Source of the DNA: Achromobacter deleyi | GTDB taxonomy: Bacteria > Pseudomonadota > Gammaproteobacteria > Burkholderiales > Burkholderiaceae_B | Assembly (NCBI RefSeq): GCF_902859705.1 | Contig: NZ_CADIJO010000008.1 | Location: forward strand, 62,001 to 126,000 | Length of the DNA: 64,000 nt | Direction: 5' to 3' | Shown: in pieces, positions 17,019-26,274 of the stretch | How the letters are laid out: every line of letters begins with the position of its first letter | How positions within the stretch are numbered: position 1 is the first letter of the stretch | Made by a program: the position numbers and the translations under genes | Notes under the pieces: model-generated | Seen by the model: only the letters and a program-made list of their open reading frames with translations | Told to the model about the DNA's origin: nothing | Database searches by the model: none

Positions 17019-17972
17019 ATGACACACACCCTGCCCGCCCCGCCCTCTACGGCTGACGCCGCCGCGCGCTGGTTTGCGCGCGCGCAGTCGGGCGACATGA
17101 CCGAGGCCGAGCGGCAGGCGCTGCGCGATTGGCTGGAGGCCGACCCGCGCCACCGCTACGAATACGATTTTCTTGAGCGCCTGTGGCAAGCGTCTGCCCA
17201 GGTGCAGCCCGAACGCATGCAACGCCAGGCCGCCGCGCCGCGTCGGCGCAAATTCCTGGTGGGCGCGGGCGCGACGCTGGCCCTGGCGTTGGCCGTGGCG
17301 GGCGGCGTCGTGCTGATGATGCCCGGTGACCAGAGGATGGAACTGGCCACGGGCATCGGCGAACGCAAGCAACTGCAATTGCCCGATGGCTCGCTGCTGG
17401 AGCTGAACACGCGCAGCCAGGTACGAGTGCGGCTGGGCAAGGCGCAGCGCCAGGTGGAACTGGTGGCGGGCCAGGTGATGTTCACGGTGGCGCACGATTC
17501 GCAGCGGCCGTTCGTCGTTGACGTGGGCCGCGGGTCGGTCACCGTCACGGGCACGCGCTTCGAGGTGCGGCGCGACGACGGCGGCGCGGACGTGGTGGTC
17601 GAGTCCGGGTCGGTGCGGGTCGACGGCGCGCCCGGCCCCACGGGCGCGACCGCCGCGCTGACAGCCGGACAGCGCGTAGCGCTGGACGCCCAGGGCCGAC
17701 TGGGGCCGGTGACGGCCGCCGATGTCGACGCGGTGCTGGCCTGGCGCAACGGCAAGCTGGTGTTTTCCAACGCGGCGCTGGCCGACGTGGCACGCGAAGT
17801 GTCGCGCTACCGCCCCATGCCGATCGTGGTCGATGCCGCGTCCGCCCGCATGCGCCTGACAGGCATGTTCAACACCGCCGACCCCGACAGCCTGTTGGCC
17901 GCCCTGCCCCAATTGCTGCCGGTGGCGGTGCGCCGGCTGCCGGACGGCACGGCGCAGGTGAGCGCGCGCTGA
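17019..17972 (+). CDS. FecR-family anti-sigma/sigma regulator
   Basis: 317 residues. Cytoplasmic N-terminus with AARWFARAQSGDMTEAERQALRDWLEADPRHRYEYD (DUF4880 type), one membrane segment at about 75-96 (FLVGAGATLALALAVAGGVVLMM), then the periplasmic FecR domain (MELATGIGERKQLQLPDGSLLELNTRSQV) and C-terminal FecR_C-like segment with RLTGMFNTADPDSLLAALPQLL. It transmits the signal from the receptor's STN domain to the ECF sigma factor. Starts 15 bp after the sigma gene. Confidence 0.93.
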   Translation: MTHTLPAPPSTADAAARWFARAQSGDMTEAERQALRDWLEADPRHRYEYDFLERLWQASAQVQPERMQRQAAAPRRRKFLVGAGATLALALAVAGGVVLMMPGDQRMELATGIGERKQLQLPDGSLLELNTRSQVRVRLGKAQRQVELVAGQVMFTVAHDSQRPFVVDVGRGSVTVTGTRFEVRRDDGGADVVVESGSVRVDGAPGPTGATAALTAGQRVALDAQGRLGPVTAADVDAVLAWRNGKLVFSNAALADVAREVSRYRPMPIVVDAASARMRLTGMFNTADPDSLLAALPQLLPVAVRRLPDGTAQVSAR

Positions 17973-18136
17973 TCCTGTCGCCGCGGCAGGCATCGGCTTT
18001 CGCGCCGTCGTTACAAATTTCCATTCAGGTTTTTTCGCCGGATTGCGTCTTCCGCAGAAGCAACCCCGCTTCATCACGCCTGTCCCGGGCGGCAAAAGCG
18101 GCGGACACCCCTACGGCAAAGAACAGGAGCAGGAAC

Positions 18137-20629
18137 GTGCAGGCATGGTTGGAACACTTGGGGTTGGAACACTCCGCAATGGACTCGCGTCGCCCATCGC
18201 GCGGCGGCATGCGAGCCGGCGCGCTACGCCTGGCGCCCGTCGCCCTGGCGCTGGCCTGCGCCTGCGCACCGGTTGCCGCGCAGACACAGCCCGCCCCCGC
18301 CCCGATCGCCTTCAGCATGCCCGCGCAACCGCTGGACGCCGCACTCAAGAGCCTGGCGCAGCGCACGCCGCTGCAATTGTTCTACACGCCCGAGGTGGTG
18401 GCGGGCCTGCAAGCGCCGGCCCTGTCGGGCAGCTATACGCCCGAACAGGCGCTGGCGCAGTTGCTGCGCGGCAGCGGCCTGGAACAGCGCCGCGAAGGCA
18501 ATGCCATCGTGCTGCAACGGGCCGCGGCCGCCCAGGCCGGCCCCGTGACGCTGGCCGCGGTGGAAGTCAGCGCGTCGCGCACCCAGTCCGACCTGGCCAG
18601 CCCGACCCGGCAGACCACGGTGATCGAGCGTGACCAGTTGCAGGAACTGCGCACGGGTTCGGACAGCCTGGCCACGGTGCTGGCCAAGGCGGTGCCGGGC
18701 ATGGCCGATTCCAGCCGCACCATCACCGACTATGGCCAGACGCTGCGCGGGCGCAGCATGCTGGTGCTGGTGGACGGCATTCCGCTGAACACCAACCGCG
18801 ATTCCGCGCGCAACCTGGCCAACATCGACCCCGGGCTGATCGAACGGGTGGAAGTCCTGCGCGGCAGCAGCGCGATCTACGGCGCGGGCGCCACGGGCGG
18901 CATCGTGTCCATCACCACGCGCCCGGCCGGCGGCCCCGACGTGGCCGAGACCACGCTCAGCGCCACGTCGCCGTTGACGCGCCTGCGCGCCGACGGCCTG
19001 GGCGGCCAGTTGCAGCAGCACTTTGCCGGCAGCCAAGGCAAGCTGGACTACGCCTTCGACGTGGGCGGCCGGCATATCGGCAGTTCGTACGACGCCAACG
19101 GCAACCGCATCGCCCCCGAGCCCAGCCAGGGCGACATGTTCAACGCCAACGCCTTCAATGTGGGCGCCAAGCTGGGCGTGCGGCTGGACGACAACCAGCG
19201 CGTGCAGTTGTCGGTCAGCCACTACAACGCCGACCAGGACACCCGCTACGCGTCGGACCCCGCGGTAGCGCGCCTGCCGCCGGGCTCGGCCACGGCGCGC
19301 CCGCTGGACGGGCTGCAGCTGGACGACCAGAACCAGATCCGCAATACCCTGGTGAACCTGGAATACCAGCACCAGTCGCTGTGGGGCAGCAAGCTCAGCA
19401 CCCAGGTGTACTACCGCGACTACTACACCCGCTTCACGCCGTTCGATGCGCGCGCCGTGGTCACGCGCGGCAACAACGTCGACCAGGTGATGCAGAATTC
19501 GCACGTGCTCGGCAGCCGCATCACGGTGGACACGCCGCTGGGCGATGCCAAGCGCACCAAGCTGCTGTGGGGCCTGGACTTCAACCAGGAACGCAGCGAC
19601 ATGCCGAACGACATCTTCGACCCCGTGGCGTACGACGCCAGCGGCGGACGGGTGTTTCGCCGCACCGGCACCGTGACCTACATGCCCGAGCTGACCACCC
19701 GTAGCACCGGCCTGTTCGGCCAGCTGGAACACAAGTTCAACGACCAGTGGTCCGCGCAAGGCGGCGTGCGCTACGAATATTCCAGCGCCCGTTTCGACGA
19801 TTTCGTGCCGCTGTCGCAGTCGCGGGTGGCCAATCCGCAGACGATCAAGGGCGGCTCGGTCAGCTACGACGCGCTGCTGTTCAATGCAGGGCTGGCCTAT
19901 GCGCCGGTGCGCGGGCAGGAGTTCTATACCTCGTTCAGCCAGGGCTTCCAGCTGCCGGATATCGGCGTGCAGATGCGCAATGCCCGCCCGGGCTTCGACA
20001 TTGCGTCGTCGGACCTGCAACCGGTGAAGACCAACAACTATGAACTGGGCTGGCGCGGCGGCTTCGGCAATACGTCGGCGACGCTGGCGGTGTTCTATTC
20101 GACGTCCAAGCTGGGCGACGTGCAAAGCTTCAACAACGGGCTGATCCTGACCCGCACGGAAGAAAAGATCTTCGGCGTCGAAGGCAGCCTGGACTACAGC
20201 ACCGACGATGACCGCTGGGGCGCCGGCGGCACCTTCACCTGGACGCGTGGCCGCGAAACACCGGACGGCCAGCCCAGCCAGCCCATGACCGGCTACCGCA
20301 TCCCGCCGCTCAAGCTGACAGGCTACCTGCAATACCGCCCCAACGAGCGCTGGAGCAACCGCGTGCAGGTCACGTATTTCGGCAGCAAGGATTACCGGCT
20401 GGACGGCGTGAACAGTTTCGGGCGCCGCGAGGTCAGCAGCTACACCACGGTGGACCTGATCAGCCGCTACGAACTGAGCAAGCAGGACACGCTGACGCTG
20501 GGCATCGAAAACCTGTTCAATCGCGACTACTACCCGCAGTACAGCCAGCTGATGCGCAACAGCCTGAACAGCAGCCGCCTGCCCGCCGCCGGCACGGTGC
20601 TGACGGCGATGTACACGCATCGCTGGTAG
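18137..20629 (+). CDS. TonB-dependent siderophore receptor with STN signalling domain (IutA-like)
   Basis: 830 residues from GTG 18137, which has AGGAG seven bases upstream; ATG 18179 is an alternative start just before the signal peptide (RLAPVALALACACAPVAAQ). Then the STN domain (SMPAQPLDAALKSLAQRT ... SGSYTPEQALAQLLRGSGL), plug (VIERDQLQEL, TLRGRSMLVLVDGIPLN, VEVLRGSSAIYGAGATGG) and beta-barrel ending in a C-terminal aromatic (YTHRW). The plug reading RGRxMLVLVDGIPLNTNRDSARNL and the ending resemble IutA (aerobactin receptor), so the ligand is probably a hydroxamate siderophore. The STN domain fits the adjacent FecI/FecR pair. Confidence 0.9.
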   Translation: MQAWLEHLGLEHSAMDSRRPSRGGMRAGALRLAPVALALACACAPVAAQTQPAPAPIAFSMPAQPLDAALKSLAQRTPLQLFYTPEVVAGLQAPALSGSYTPEQALAQLLRGSGLEQRREGNAIVLQRAAAAQAGPVTLAAVEVSASRTQSDLASPTRQTTVIERDQLQELRTGSDSLATVLAKAVPGMADSSRTITDYGQTLRGRSMLVLVDGIPLNTNRDSARNLANIDPGLIERVEVLRGSSAIYGAGATGGIVSITTRPAGGPDVAETTLSATSPLTRLRADGLGGQLQQHFAGSQGKLDYAFDVGGRHIGSSYDANGNRIAPEPSQGDMFNANAFNVGAKLGVRLDDNQRVQLSVSHYNADQDTRYASDPAVARLPPGSATARPLDGLQLDDQNQIRNTLVNLEYQHQSLWGSKLSTQVYYRDYYTRFTPFDARAVVTRGNNVDQVMQNSHVLGSRITVDTPLGDAKRTKLLWGLDFNQERSDMPNDIFDPVAYDASGGRVFRRTGTVTYMPELTTRSTGLFGQLEHKFNDQWSAQGGVRYEYSSARFDDFVPLSQSRVANPQTIKGGSVSYDALLFNAGLAYAPVRGQEFYTSFSQGFQLPDIGVQMRNARPGFDIASSDLQPVKTNNYELGWRGGFGNTSATLAVFYSTSKLGDVQSFNNGLILTRTEEKIFGVEGSLDYSTDDDRWGAGGTFTWTRGRETPDGQPSQPMTGYRIPPLKLTGYLQYRPNERWSNRVQVTYFGSKDYRLDGVNSFGRREVSSYTTVDLISRYELSKQDTLTLGIENLFNRDYYPQYSQLMRNSLNSSRLPAAGTVLTAMYTHRW

Positions 20630-20641
20630 GCCGCCTGCGCG

Positions 20642-21520
20642 TCACGCCGTTTCTGCGACCTGCGTAAGAAACGCGGCCAGCGCGGGGTTGTCGTGCTGCG
20701 CGTGCCACGCCAGGTACATGTCGGCATAGAGATCGCGCTGGCCCAGCGGCCGGAATTCCACGCCTTCCAGGCGCAGCTCGCGCGCCGAATCCGGCACGAT
20801 GCCTGCACCCAGCCCGGCGCGCACCAAGGCCAGCAAGGTGTGCGTCTGGCTGGCGCGCTGCACGTATTCCGGCTGCACGTCGGCCAGCCCGAAGGCGCCG
20901 ACGATGCGGTCATAGAAGTACTTGCCTTCCCGCGGCGAATACAGCACGAACGGCTGCCCCTGCAACAGGCGCAGCGGCACGACGGCGTGCGCGCACAGCG
21001 GCGACCCTGCCGGCAGCGCCAGCACCAGCGGCTCGCGCTCGATCAGGCGGGCTTCGATGCCGCTTTGCTGCGGCACGCTGCGCGCCAGGATCGCATCCAC
21101 CTCGCGCGCCACCAACAGGCGCGACAGATCAGTGCTGACGGTTTCGCGCAGCTGGATGTCCACGCCGGGCAGCCGCTTGCGCGCCCGCACCACCAGCGAC
21201 GGCATCAGCCGGTACGACGCCACCGCGGTGAACCCTAGCGTGATGTGCCCGGCCTCGCCGCCCGACGTGCGCCGGGCGATGGCCGCGGCGCGCGCGGAAT
21301 ACTCCAGCAAGTGGCGGGCATCGCGCAAGAAGCGCCTGCCCGCCGCGCTCAGTTCCACCTGGCGGCTGCTGCGTTCGAACAGCGTCACGCCCAGGTCTTG
21401 CTCCAGCAACTGGATCTGCCGCGACAGCGGCGGCTGCGTCATGCACAGGCGCTGCGCTGCGCGGCCGAAGTGCAGTTCTTCGGCCACGGCGATGAAGCAT
21501 TCAAGCTGGCGGAATTCCAT
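20642..21520 (-). CDS. LysR-family transcriptional regulator
   Basis: 292 residues from ATG 21520. Starts MEFRQLECFIAVAEELHFGRAAQRLCMTQPPLSRQI, the typical HTH of the CatM/BenM/CynR-like group, followed by an effector domain with HITLGFTAVASYRLMPSLV. It is divergent from a Bug receptor gene and a hydroxyacid dehydrogenase, so it probably regulates them. Two overlapping dyads are located just upstream of the start (21523-21545), consistent with autoregulation. Inducer unknown. Confidence 0.9.
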   Translation of the reverse strand: MEFRQLECFIAVAEELHFGRAAQRLCMTQPPLSRQIQLLEQDLGVTLFERSSRQVELSAAGRRFLRDARHLLEYSARAAAIARRTSGGEAGHITLGFTAVASYRLMPSLVVRARKRLPGVDIQLRETVSTDLSRLLVAREVDAILARSVPQQSGIEARLIEREPLVLALPAGSPLCAHAVVPLRLLQGQPFVLYSPREGKYFYDRIVGAFGLADVQPEYVQRASQTHTLLALVRAGLGAGIVPDSARELRLEGVEFRPLGQRDLYADMYLAWHAQHDNPALAAFLTQVAETA

Positions 21521-21522
21521 CG

Positions 21523-21545
21523 ATTCAATCCTTGAATTGATCAAT
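21523..21545. promoter_or_regulatory. Overlapping dyads at the LysR start, possible operator
   Basis: ATTCAA-TCC-TTGAAT (21523-21537) and the perfect palindrome ATTGATCAAT (21536-21545) overlap directly upstream of the LysR ATG. LysR proteins usually bind dyads of this kind to repress their own gene and activate the divergent one. Confidence 0.45.
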
Positions 21546-21755
21546 GCTATTTATAGCTCGAACAGTCATCCATCGACAGGCATTCCTATACTCGGCCGCA
21601 GGGACCAGACCCCGGTCCACCGACACAAAAGGAGGCTTCGCGCCGTGTCGGCGGGCCCTGCCCCCAACCCTCGAGGCGAACCGCCGCAGCCGTGTTTTCG
21701 CGGACGGAATCGCCCGACCTTCGTTGCCCACCCATCCACCACAAAGAGAAGATCC

Positions 21756-22751
21756 ATGGAGACAAACCGACCCGCGCGCCCCCGCATCCGGCTCATTGCC
21801 GCGCTGCTGGCCCTGGCCGCCAGCAGCGTCCTGCCGAGCGCGGCGCAGGCTGCGCCCTACCCTGAACGCGCCATCAACCTGATCGTGCCGTTCGCGCCTG
21901 GCGGCGGCACCGATATTTCGGCGCGGCTGCTGGCCGCGGCGCTGGGCGACAAGCTGTCCGCGTCCGTCGTGGTGGACAACCGCCCCGGCGCGGGCGGCCA
22001 GATCGCCGCCGACCTGGTGGCGCGCGCCAACGCCGACGGCTACACGCTGCTGTTCGCCAATTCCGGCATGCTGGCCATCAACCCGTGGATCTACAAGCTG
22101 CACTCGGACCCGGCCAAGGCCTTTGCGCCGGTGTCGCTGTTCTCGGACCTGCCGTTCGTGCTGGTGGTGCCCGCCAGCTTGCCCGCCAAGGATGTGACGG
22201 AACTGGTGAGCCTGGCGCGGGCGCAGCCGGGCAAGCACACCTATGCCAGTTCGGGCACGGGCGGCGCGCCGCACCTGTCCGGCGAAATCTTCCAACAGGC
22301 CACCGGCGTCGACCTGATGCACGTGCCCTACAAGGGCGGCGGCCCGGCCATGACGGACCTGATGGCGGGCCGAGTCGACATGCTGTTCGCGTCGGTGCTG
22401 GAGACGATTCCTTACGTCAATTCCGGCAAGCTGCGCGCACTGGCCGTGACGGGCGCCACGCGCTCGCCCGCCCTGCCCGGCGTGCCGACCATCGACGAAG
22501 CCGGCGTGAAGAATGCGCAGACGGGCTCGTGGACGGCGGTGCTGGCCCCGGCTGGCACGCCGCAAGCCGTGATCGACAAGCTGTCGGCCGCGATCCGCGA
22601 GGTGGCCAACGACCCCGCCATGAAGACCAAGCTGGAATCGCAGGGCGCCGTGGCCCATGGTTCCACGCCCCAGCAACTGGAAGCCCTGGCCGCCAGCGAG
22701 CGCGAACGCTACGGACAGATCATCAAGACCCGGCATATTCAAGTCCAGTAG
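21756..22751 (+). CDS. Bug/TctC-family tripartite tricarboxylate transporter receptor
   Basis: 331 residues. Signal peptide to about residue 32 (LIAALLALAASSVLPSAAQA), then the family start YPERAINLIVPFAPGGGTDISARLLA, the ligand loop VENRPGAGG-type sequence VVDNRPGAGGQIAADLVARA, and VPYKGGGPAMTDLMAGRVDMLF. Bug proteins bind carboxylates in the periplasm; no membrane TctA/TctB genes are nearby, as is common for orphan Bug receptors in Alcaligenaceae. It is divergent from a LysR gene and followed by a hydroxyacid dehydrogenase 56 bp downstream, suggesting a 2-hydroxy acid or related ligand. Confidence 0.92.
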   Translation: METNRPARPRIRLIAALLALAASSVLPSAAQAAPYPERAINLIVPFAPGGGTDISARLLAAALGDKLSASVVVDNRPGAGGQIAADLVARANADGYTLLFANSGMLAINPWIYKLHSDPAKAFAPVSLFSDLPFVLVVPASLPAKDVTELVSLARAQPGKHTYASSGTGGAPHLSGEIFQQATGVDLMHVPYKGGGPAMTDLMAGRVDMLFASVLETIPYVNSGKLRALAVTGATRSPALPGVPTIDEAGVKNAQTGSWTAVLAPAGTPQAVIDKLSAAIREVANDPAMKTKLESQGAVAHGSTPQQLEALAASERERYGQIIKTRHIQVQ

Positions 22752-22807
22752 TTCAACCTTTGGCGGCCCGCGATCCCGCAGGCCGCCCTTCACCCCGCAA
22801 CACCGCC

Positions 22808-23773
22808 ATGACATCCACCTTGACCGCCCCCGCCGCCGACCTGCTGATGGTCGGCCCTCTGCTGCCCGAACTGACCGCCGACCTGGAATCGCGCTACCGC
22901 GTGCACCGCTGGTGGGAAAGCCCAGACCCGGCCGCGCTGCTGCGCGAACACGGCCCGGCGATCCGCGGCATCGCCACCAGCGGCCGCTTTGGCGCGCCGC
23001 GTTCGCTGATCGACGCGCTGCCCGCGCTGGAAGGCGTGTTCAGTTTCGGCGTGGGCTACGACACCATCGACGTGGCGGCGGCGCAGGCGCGCAATGTTCT
23101 GGTCACCAACACGCCCGGCGTGCTGGACGCCTGCGTTGCCGACACCGCGCTGGCGCTGATGCTGGCCGCCCCGCGCCGCCTGGCCGAAGCCGACCGTTTC
23201 GTGCGTGCAGGCCGCTGGCCGCAGGAAGGCTTCGGCCTGGGTACCCGCATGAGCGGCAAGCGCTGCGGCATCGTGGGCCTGGGCAACATCGGGCTGCAGA
23301 TCGCGCGCCGCGCCGAGGCCTTCGACATGCCCATTCTGTACACCAGCCGCAAGCCGCGGGCAGATGCACCTGCCCGCTATCAATACTGCGCCGACGTGCT
23401 GGAACTGGCCGCCCAGAGCGACTTCCTGGTGCTGGCCGTGCCGGGCGGCGCCGCGACGCGCCACCTGGTCAACGCCGCCGTGCTGGACGCGCTGGGGCCG
23501 CAAGGCTGGCTGATCAATATCGCCCGCGGCAGCGTGGTGGATGAAACCGCGCTGGTCGCCGCGCTGCGCGATGGACGCATTGCCGGGGCGGGCCTGGACG
23601 TGTTCGAACACGAGCCGGCCACGCCCCCCGCCCTGAACGGCATGGACAACGTGGTGATGCTGCCGCATATCGCCAGCGGCACGCACGAAACCCGGCGCGC
23701 GATGGCGGACCTGATGCTGGCGAACCTGGACGGCTGGTTCCGGGACGGCACGACGGTGACGCGGGTGGTCTAG
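22808..23773 (+). CDS. D-isomer-specific 2-hydroxyacid dehydrogenase
   Basis: 321 residues. The NAD-binding domain carries GIVGLGNIGLQIARRAEAF (GxGxxG) and the family signature LINIARGSVVDETALVAAL; catalytic Arg, Glu and His are seen in NIARG, GLDVFEHEP and LPHIASGT. It reduces 2-keto acids (glyoxylate/hydroxypyruvate/GhrB-like) or oxidises D-2-hydroxyacids. Likely cotranscribed with the Bug receptor, so uptake and first oxidation of a hydroxyacid is a reasonable model. A strong terminator follows. Confidence 0.93.
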   Translation: MTSTLTAPAADLLMVGPLLPELTADLESRYRVHRWWESPDPAALLREHGPAIRGIATSGRFGAPRSLIDALPALEGVFSFGVGYDTIDVAAAQARNVLVTNTPGVLDACVADTALALMLAAPRRLAEADRFVRAGRWPQEGFGLGTRMSGKRCGIVGLGNIGLQIARRAEAFDMPILYTSRKPRADAPARYQYCADVLELAAQSDFLVLAVPGGAATRHLVNAAVLDALGPQGWLINIARGSVVDETALVAALRDGRIAGAGLDVFEHEPATPPALNGMDNVVMLPHIASGTHETRRAMADLMLANLDGWFRDGTTVTRVV

Positions 23774-23887
23774 GTAAATGTGTCCGACTTGTGGACACAG
23801 GGGATTGCAATCTATCGCATATCTGATAAATTTCTCACCGCACTGGCTCGTGCCGGCGAGCCGTTGTGCTTGTTGTTGTAATTTTTT

Positions 23888-23912
23888 CCGGCCTTCGGGC
23901 CGGATTTTTTTT
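23888..23912 (+). terminator. Intrinsic terminator after the hydroxyacid dehydrogenase
   Basis: CCGGCC-TTCG-GGCCGG (23888-23903) with the stable UUCG tetraloop, followed by A and T8. A run of T before the stem allows it to work on the opposite strand for the convergent small gene. Confidence 0.92.
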
Positions 23913-23923
23913 GCCGTTTGGCG

Positions 23924-24163
23924 TCAACCGTCGATCCGTATCGACAAGCCGTTGCCTTGCACCTCGATCGACCGCACGCGTATCGTCCACCCCGCGTTGA
24001 TCGCTTCTTCCTGGTCGTCGAAGACGCCGTACTCGGTCACCGTCACGGCGCCCCGCAACGTCCGGCCGTCCGGGCCCTGGCCCTGCGCCTCGATGACCGG
24101 CACGAATCCATCCTGCACCTGCACGGCGCCGCGCGTGATCTGAAAACCGTCCTGTTCTTCCAT
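23924..24163 (-). CDS. Hypothetical small protein
   Basis: 79 residues from ATG 24163 (MEEQDGFQITRGAVQVQDGF). Predominantly strand-like, with GAVTVTEYGVFDDQEEAINAGWTIRVRSIEVQG. No signal peptide or known motif. I do not recognise the family. It is divergent from an acetyltransferase gene and convergent on the terminator at 23888. Coding is supported by high third-position GC and a sensible small-protein composition. Confidence 0.65.
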   Translation of the reverse strand: MEEQDGFQITRGAVQVQDGFVPVIEAQGQGPDGRTLRGAVTVTEYGVFDDQEEAINAGWTIRVRSIEVQGNGLSIRIDG

Positions 24164-24228
24164 GGTCGCTCCTGGTGGGGGTAGGCCATGGTAGCCTGAC
24201 CGCCCGACAGAACATCGATGGGAATTCC

Positions 24229-24666
24229 ATGATTGCCGTGCAAAGAATCGAGCCGTCCAACTGGGCGCAGGCCTATCCCCTGATCGCGCAGTTGCGCAAG
24301 CTGGACGAAGCGGAATTCCTGCATCGCGTGCGGCGCCAGTCGCACACAGGCTATGAGCTGGTCGGCGCGTACCTGGACGGCAAGCTGGTCGGCGTGATGG
24401 GCATCCGGCCCGTGCATACCCTGGCCCGCGGCGCGCACCTGCACGTAGACGATCTGGTGGTCGACGAAGCCATCCGCGGCAGCGGCGCCGGACGGGCGCT
24501 GATGGCGTACGCCGAAGCCGATGCCCGGGCCCGCGACATGGGCGCTGTGTTCCTGGATGCCCGACCCGATGCGGTAGCTTTCTACGAACGCGAAAAATAC
24601 GCACTGCATCCGGCCCCGTCGATGAAGAAGCTCATCGACAAAGACGCAGGCGGGAAGACACCGTGA
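24229..24666 (+). CDS. GNAT-family N-acetyltransferase
   Basis: 145 residues from ATG 24229. The core GNAT pattern is present: LVGVMGIRPVHTL, strand LHVDDLVVDEAIRGSGAGRALMAYAEADARARDMG (acetyl-CoA pyrophosphate loop RGSGAGRA), and VAFYEREKYAL near the end. Substrate is unknown. Its stop overlaps the GTG start of the next small gene (GTGA), so these are coupled. Confidence 0.87.
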   Translation: MIAVQRIEPSNWAQAYPLIAQLRKLDEAEFLHRVRRQSHTGYELVGAYLDGKLVGVMGIRPVHTLARGAHLHVDDLVVDEAIRGSGAGRALMAYAEADARARDMGAVFLDARPDAVAFYEREKYALHPAPSMKKLIDKDAGGKTP

Positions 24667-24869
24667 AATTCGATATCTACCGCCGCTTCCAGCTGGTCAT
24701 CCTGCGCGAAGACGACCAGTGGGTCGTCTATGACGCCCAGCCCGGCAAGCGCGTGCGCAACAACCTGGTGATTCCGGCGGACGTGGCCGCCGACGAACTG
24801 CCCGCCTACCTGGACGACATCTATCACGAGCTGGCCCGGCCCGGCGACACGGTGACGCCGGTTTCCTGA
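24663..24869 (+). CDS. Hypothetical small protein coupled to an acetyltransferase
   Basis: 68 residues from GTG 24663, sharing four bases with the preceding stop. MKFDIYRRFQLVILREDDQWVVYDA looks like a beta-hairpin, followed by IPADVAADELPAYLDDIYHELARPG, an acidic helix. It resembles a small conserved family of proteobacteria without known function. No signal or membrane segment. Genomic coupling to the GNAT gene is the only functional hint. Confidence 0.7.
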   Translation: MKFDIYRRFQLVILREDDQWVVYDAQPGKRVRNNLVIPADVAADELPAYLDDIYHELARPGDTVTPVS

Positions 24870-24910
24870 CGGGAGTATCGTGGCATTGGCTGTTCGAAAA
24901 GGAGCCGGTC

Positions 24911-25177
24911 ATGCCTGACAGTCCCGCCATCGAAGCCAGCGCGTCCCAACTGGGTAACCTGGCGCAGTTTCTCATCTGGGTGTCCGAACACCCGCGCACC
25001 TACGCCGACATCATGGACGCCTGGCGCACATCGTGTCCCCGGCTGTCTGCCTGGGAAGACGCCACGGCCAACGGCCTGGTCGACCTGACACGCGGCGAAG
25101 CCAATGGCCCGGCCGTGGCGGTGCTGACGCCCAAGGGCCGCGCCTGGCTGGATTCGCGCGAAAAAAACACCGCTTGA
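24911..25177 (+). CDS. Hypothetical small protein, winged-helix-like
   Basis: 88 residues. The pattern LAQFLIWVSEHPRTYADIMDAWRTSCPRLSAWEDATANGLVDL...AVLTPKGRAWLDSRE looks like a helix-turn-helix followed by a wing, as in MarR-like small proteins, though it lacks a clear match. A Shine-Dalgarno-like AAGGAG lies upstream (about 24898). Part of a run of short same-strand genes with spacing of 40-90 bp. Function unknown. Confidence 0.65.
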   Translation: MPDSPAIEASASQLGNLAQFLIWVSEHPRTYADIMDAWRTSCPRLSAWEDATANGLVDLTRGEANGPAVAVLTPKGRAWLDSREKNTA

Positions 25178-25265
25178 TCCGACGCCAGGGCGCCGCGGTG
25201 CTATGGTGCGGACATGACGGCCGATAACCGGCTGCCCCCCCAAGACTTCCCCTGAAGGCACGACC

Positions 25266-25652
25266 ATGGAAAATCCCTTTGGCGATTCGGACGAACCGTC
25301 CAGCAACCGGCGCCAGTACCTGGTCCTGATCGCGGCCTCGAAAGACAATGCGTCGATGGCCCAGAAGCTGCTGGAAAACCTGAAGACCCACGTCGACGAA
25401 CGCGCGGCGCCCTTATGGATCGATGCCAAGGGCATCGGCGTGTTGCTCACCACCGAATTGGTCGCCTCGGAAATCTGGCAAGCCATGTTCCAGAAGGCGC
25501 CCGGCCAGGATTTCGGCGACACCCGCAACATGCTGGTGCTGGAACTGGGCAAGGACTGGGCCGCCCGCCGCGAGGACAAGATCGAACACTGGCTGGCCAG
25601 CCACGTCGGCACGCCGCTGCCGGCGCCGCGGCGAACCGACAAGCGGCGCTGA
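25266..25652 (+). CDS. Hypothetical protein
   Basis: 128 residues, soluble, with QYLVLIAASKDNASMAQKLLENLKTHVDERAAPLWIDAKGIGVLLTTELVASEIWQAMF and MLVLELGKDWAARREDKIEHWLASH. The alternating strand-helix order suggests a small alpha/beta fold. I do not recognise the family; no catalytic motif is evident. Same-strand neighbours are a small winged-helix-like gene and an acetyltransferase. Confidence 0.7.
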   Translation: MENPFGDSDEPSSNRRQYLVLIAASKDNASMAQKLLENLKTHVDERAAPLWIDAKGIGVLLTTELVASEIWQAMFQKAPGQDFGDTRNMLVLELGKDWAARREDKIEHWLASHVGTPLPAPRRTDKRR

Positions 25653-25703
25653 TGGCCCTGCCCTCTATATATAGATAGCCCCCACACCGACGACCGCTTT
25701 CCC

Positions 25704-26210
25704 GTGACCCCGAACATCCTCATCGAACGCTTCGCCGAAGCCCACCTGGCCGGCATCACCGCGCTGTACAACGACCCGGCCATGGCGCGCCAGGTGCTGC
25801 AGATGCCCTACCAGCCGGCCGAACGCTGGCGCCGGCTGCTGGCCCCCGACAACGAACGCCTGGTGGCGCTGGTGGCCACGCACCAGGGCGAAGTCGTCGG
25901 CAGTGCCACGCTGGAACAATTTGCACGCGTGCGCCGCAGCCATTGCGGGTCCATCGGCATGGGCGTGGCCAGCGCCTGGCAACGCCAGGGCATCGGCAGC
26001 CGCCTGTTGGGCGAACTGCTGGATATCGCCGACAACTGGATGAACCTGCGCCGGGTCGAACTGGCGGTCTATTGCGACAACGAGGCCGCGGTGGCGCTGT
26101 ACCGCAAGCACGGCTTCGAAGTCGAAGGGCAACTGCGCGACTACGCCATCCGCGACGGCGGCTATGCAGACGTGTACAGCATGGCGCGCCTGCGGTCGGC
26201 CGCGGCCTGA
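25704..26210 (+). CDS. GNAT-family N-acetyltransferase (YhhY-like)
   Basis: 168 residues from GTG 25704. The Q/RxxGxG/A loop reads RQGIGSRLLGELLDIADNWMNLRRVELAVYCDNEAAVALYRKHGFEVEG, which closely follows YhhY/PhnO-type acetyltransferases acting on amino acids or peptides. Substrate not determined. Spacing to the preceding gene is 51 bp and it closes the small-gene run that began at 24229. Confidence 0.9.
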   Translation: MTPNILIERFAEAHLAGITALYNDPAMARQVLQMPYQPAERWRRLLAPDNERLVALVATHQGEVVGSATLEQFARVRRSHCGSIGMGVASAWQRQGIGSRLLGELLDIADNWMNLRRVELAVYCDNEAAVALYRKHGFEVEGQLRDYAIRDGGYADVYSMARLRSAAA

Positions 26211-26274
26211 ACAGAATCAAACCGCAAGCCTATGCCGCAGCCCGACGGTCGAAAAGACTGGCCGGCTGCCGCCT

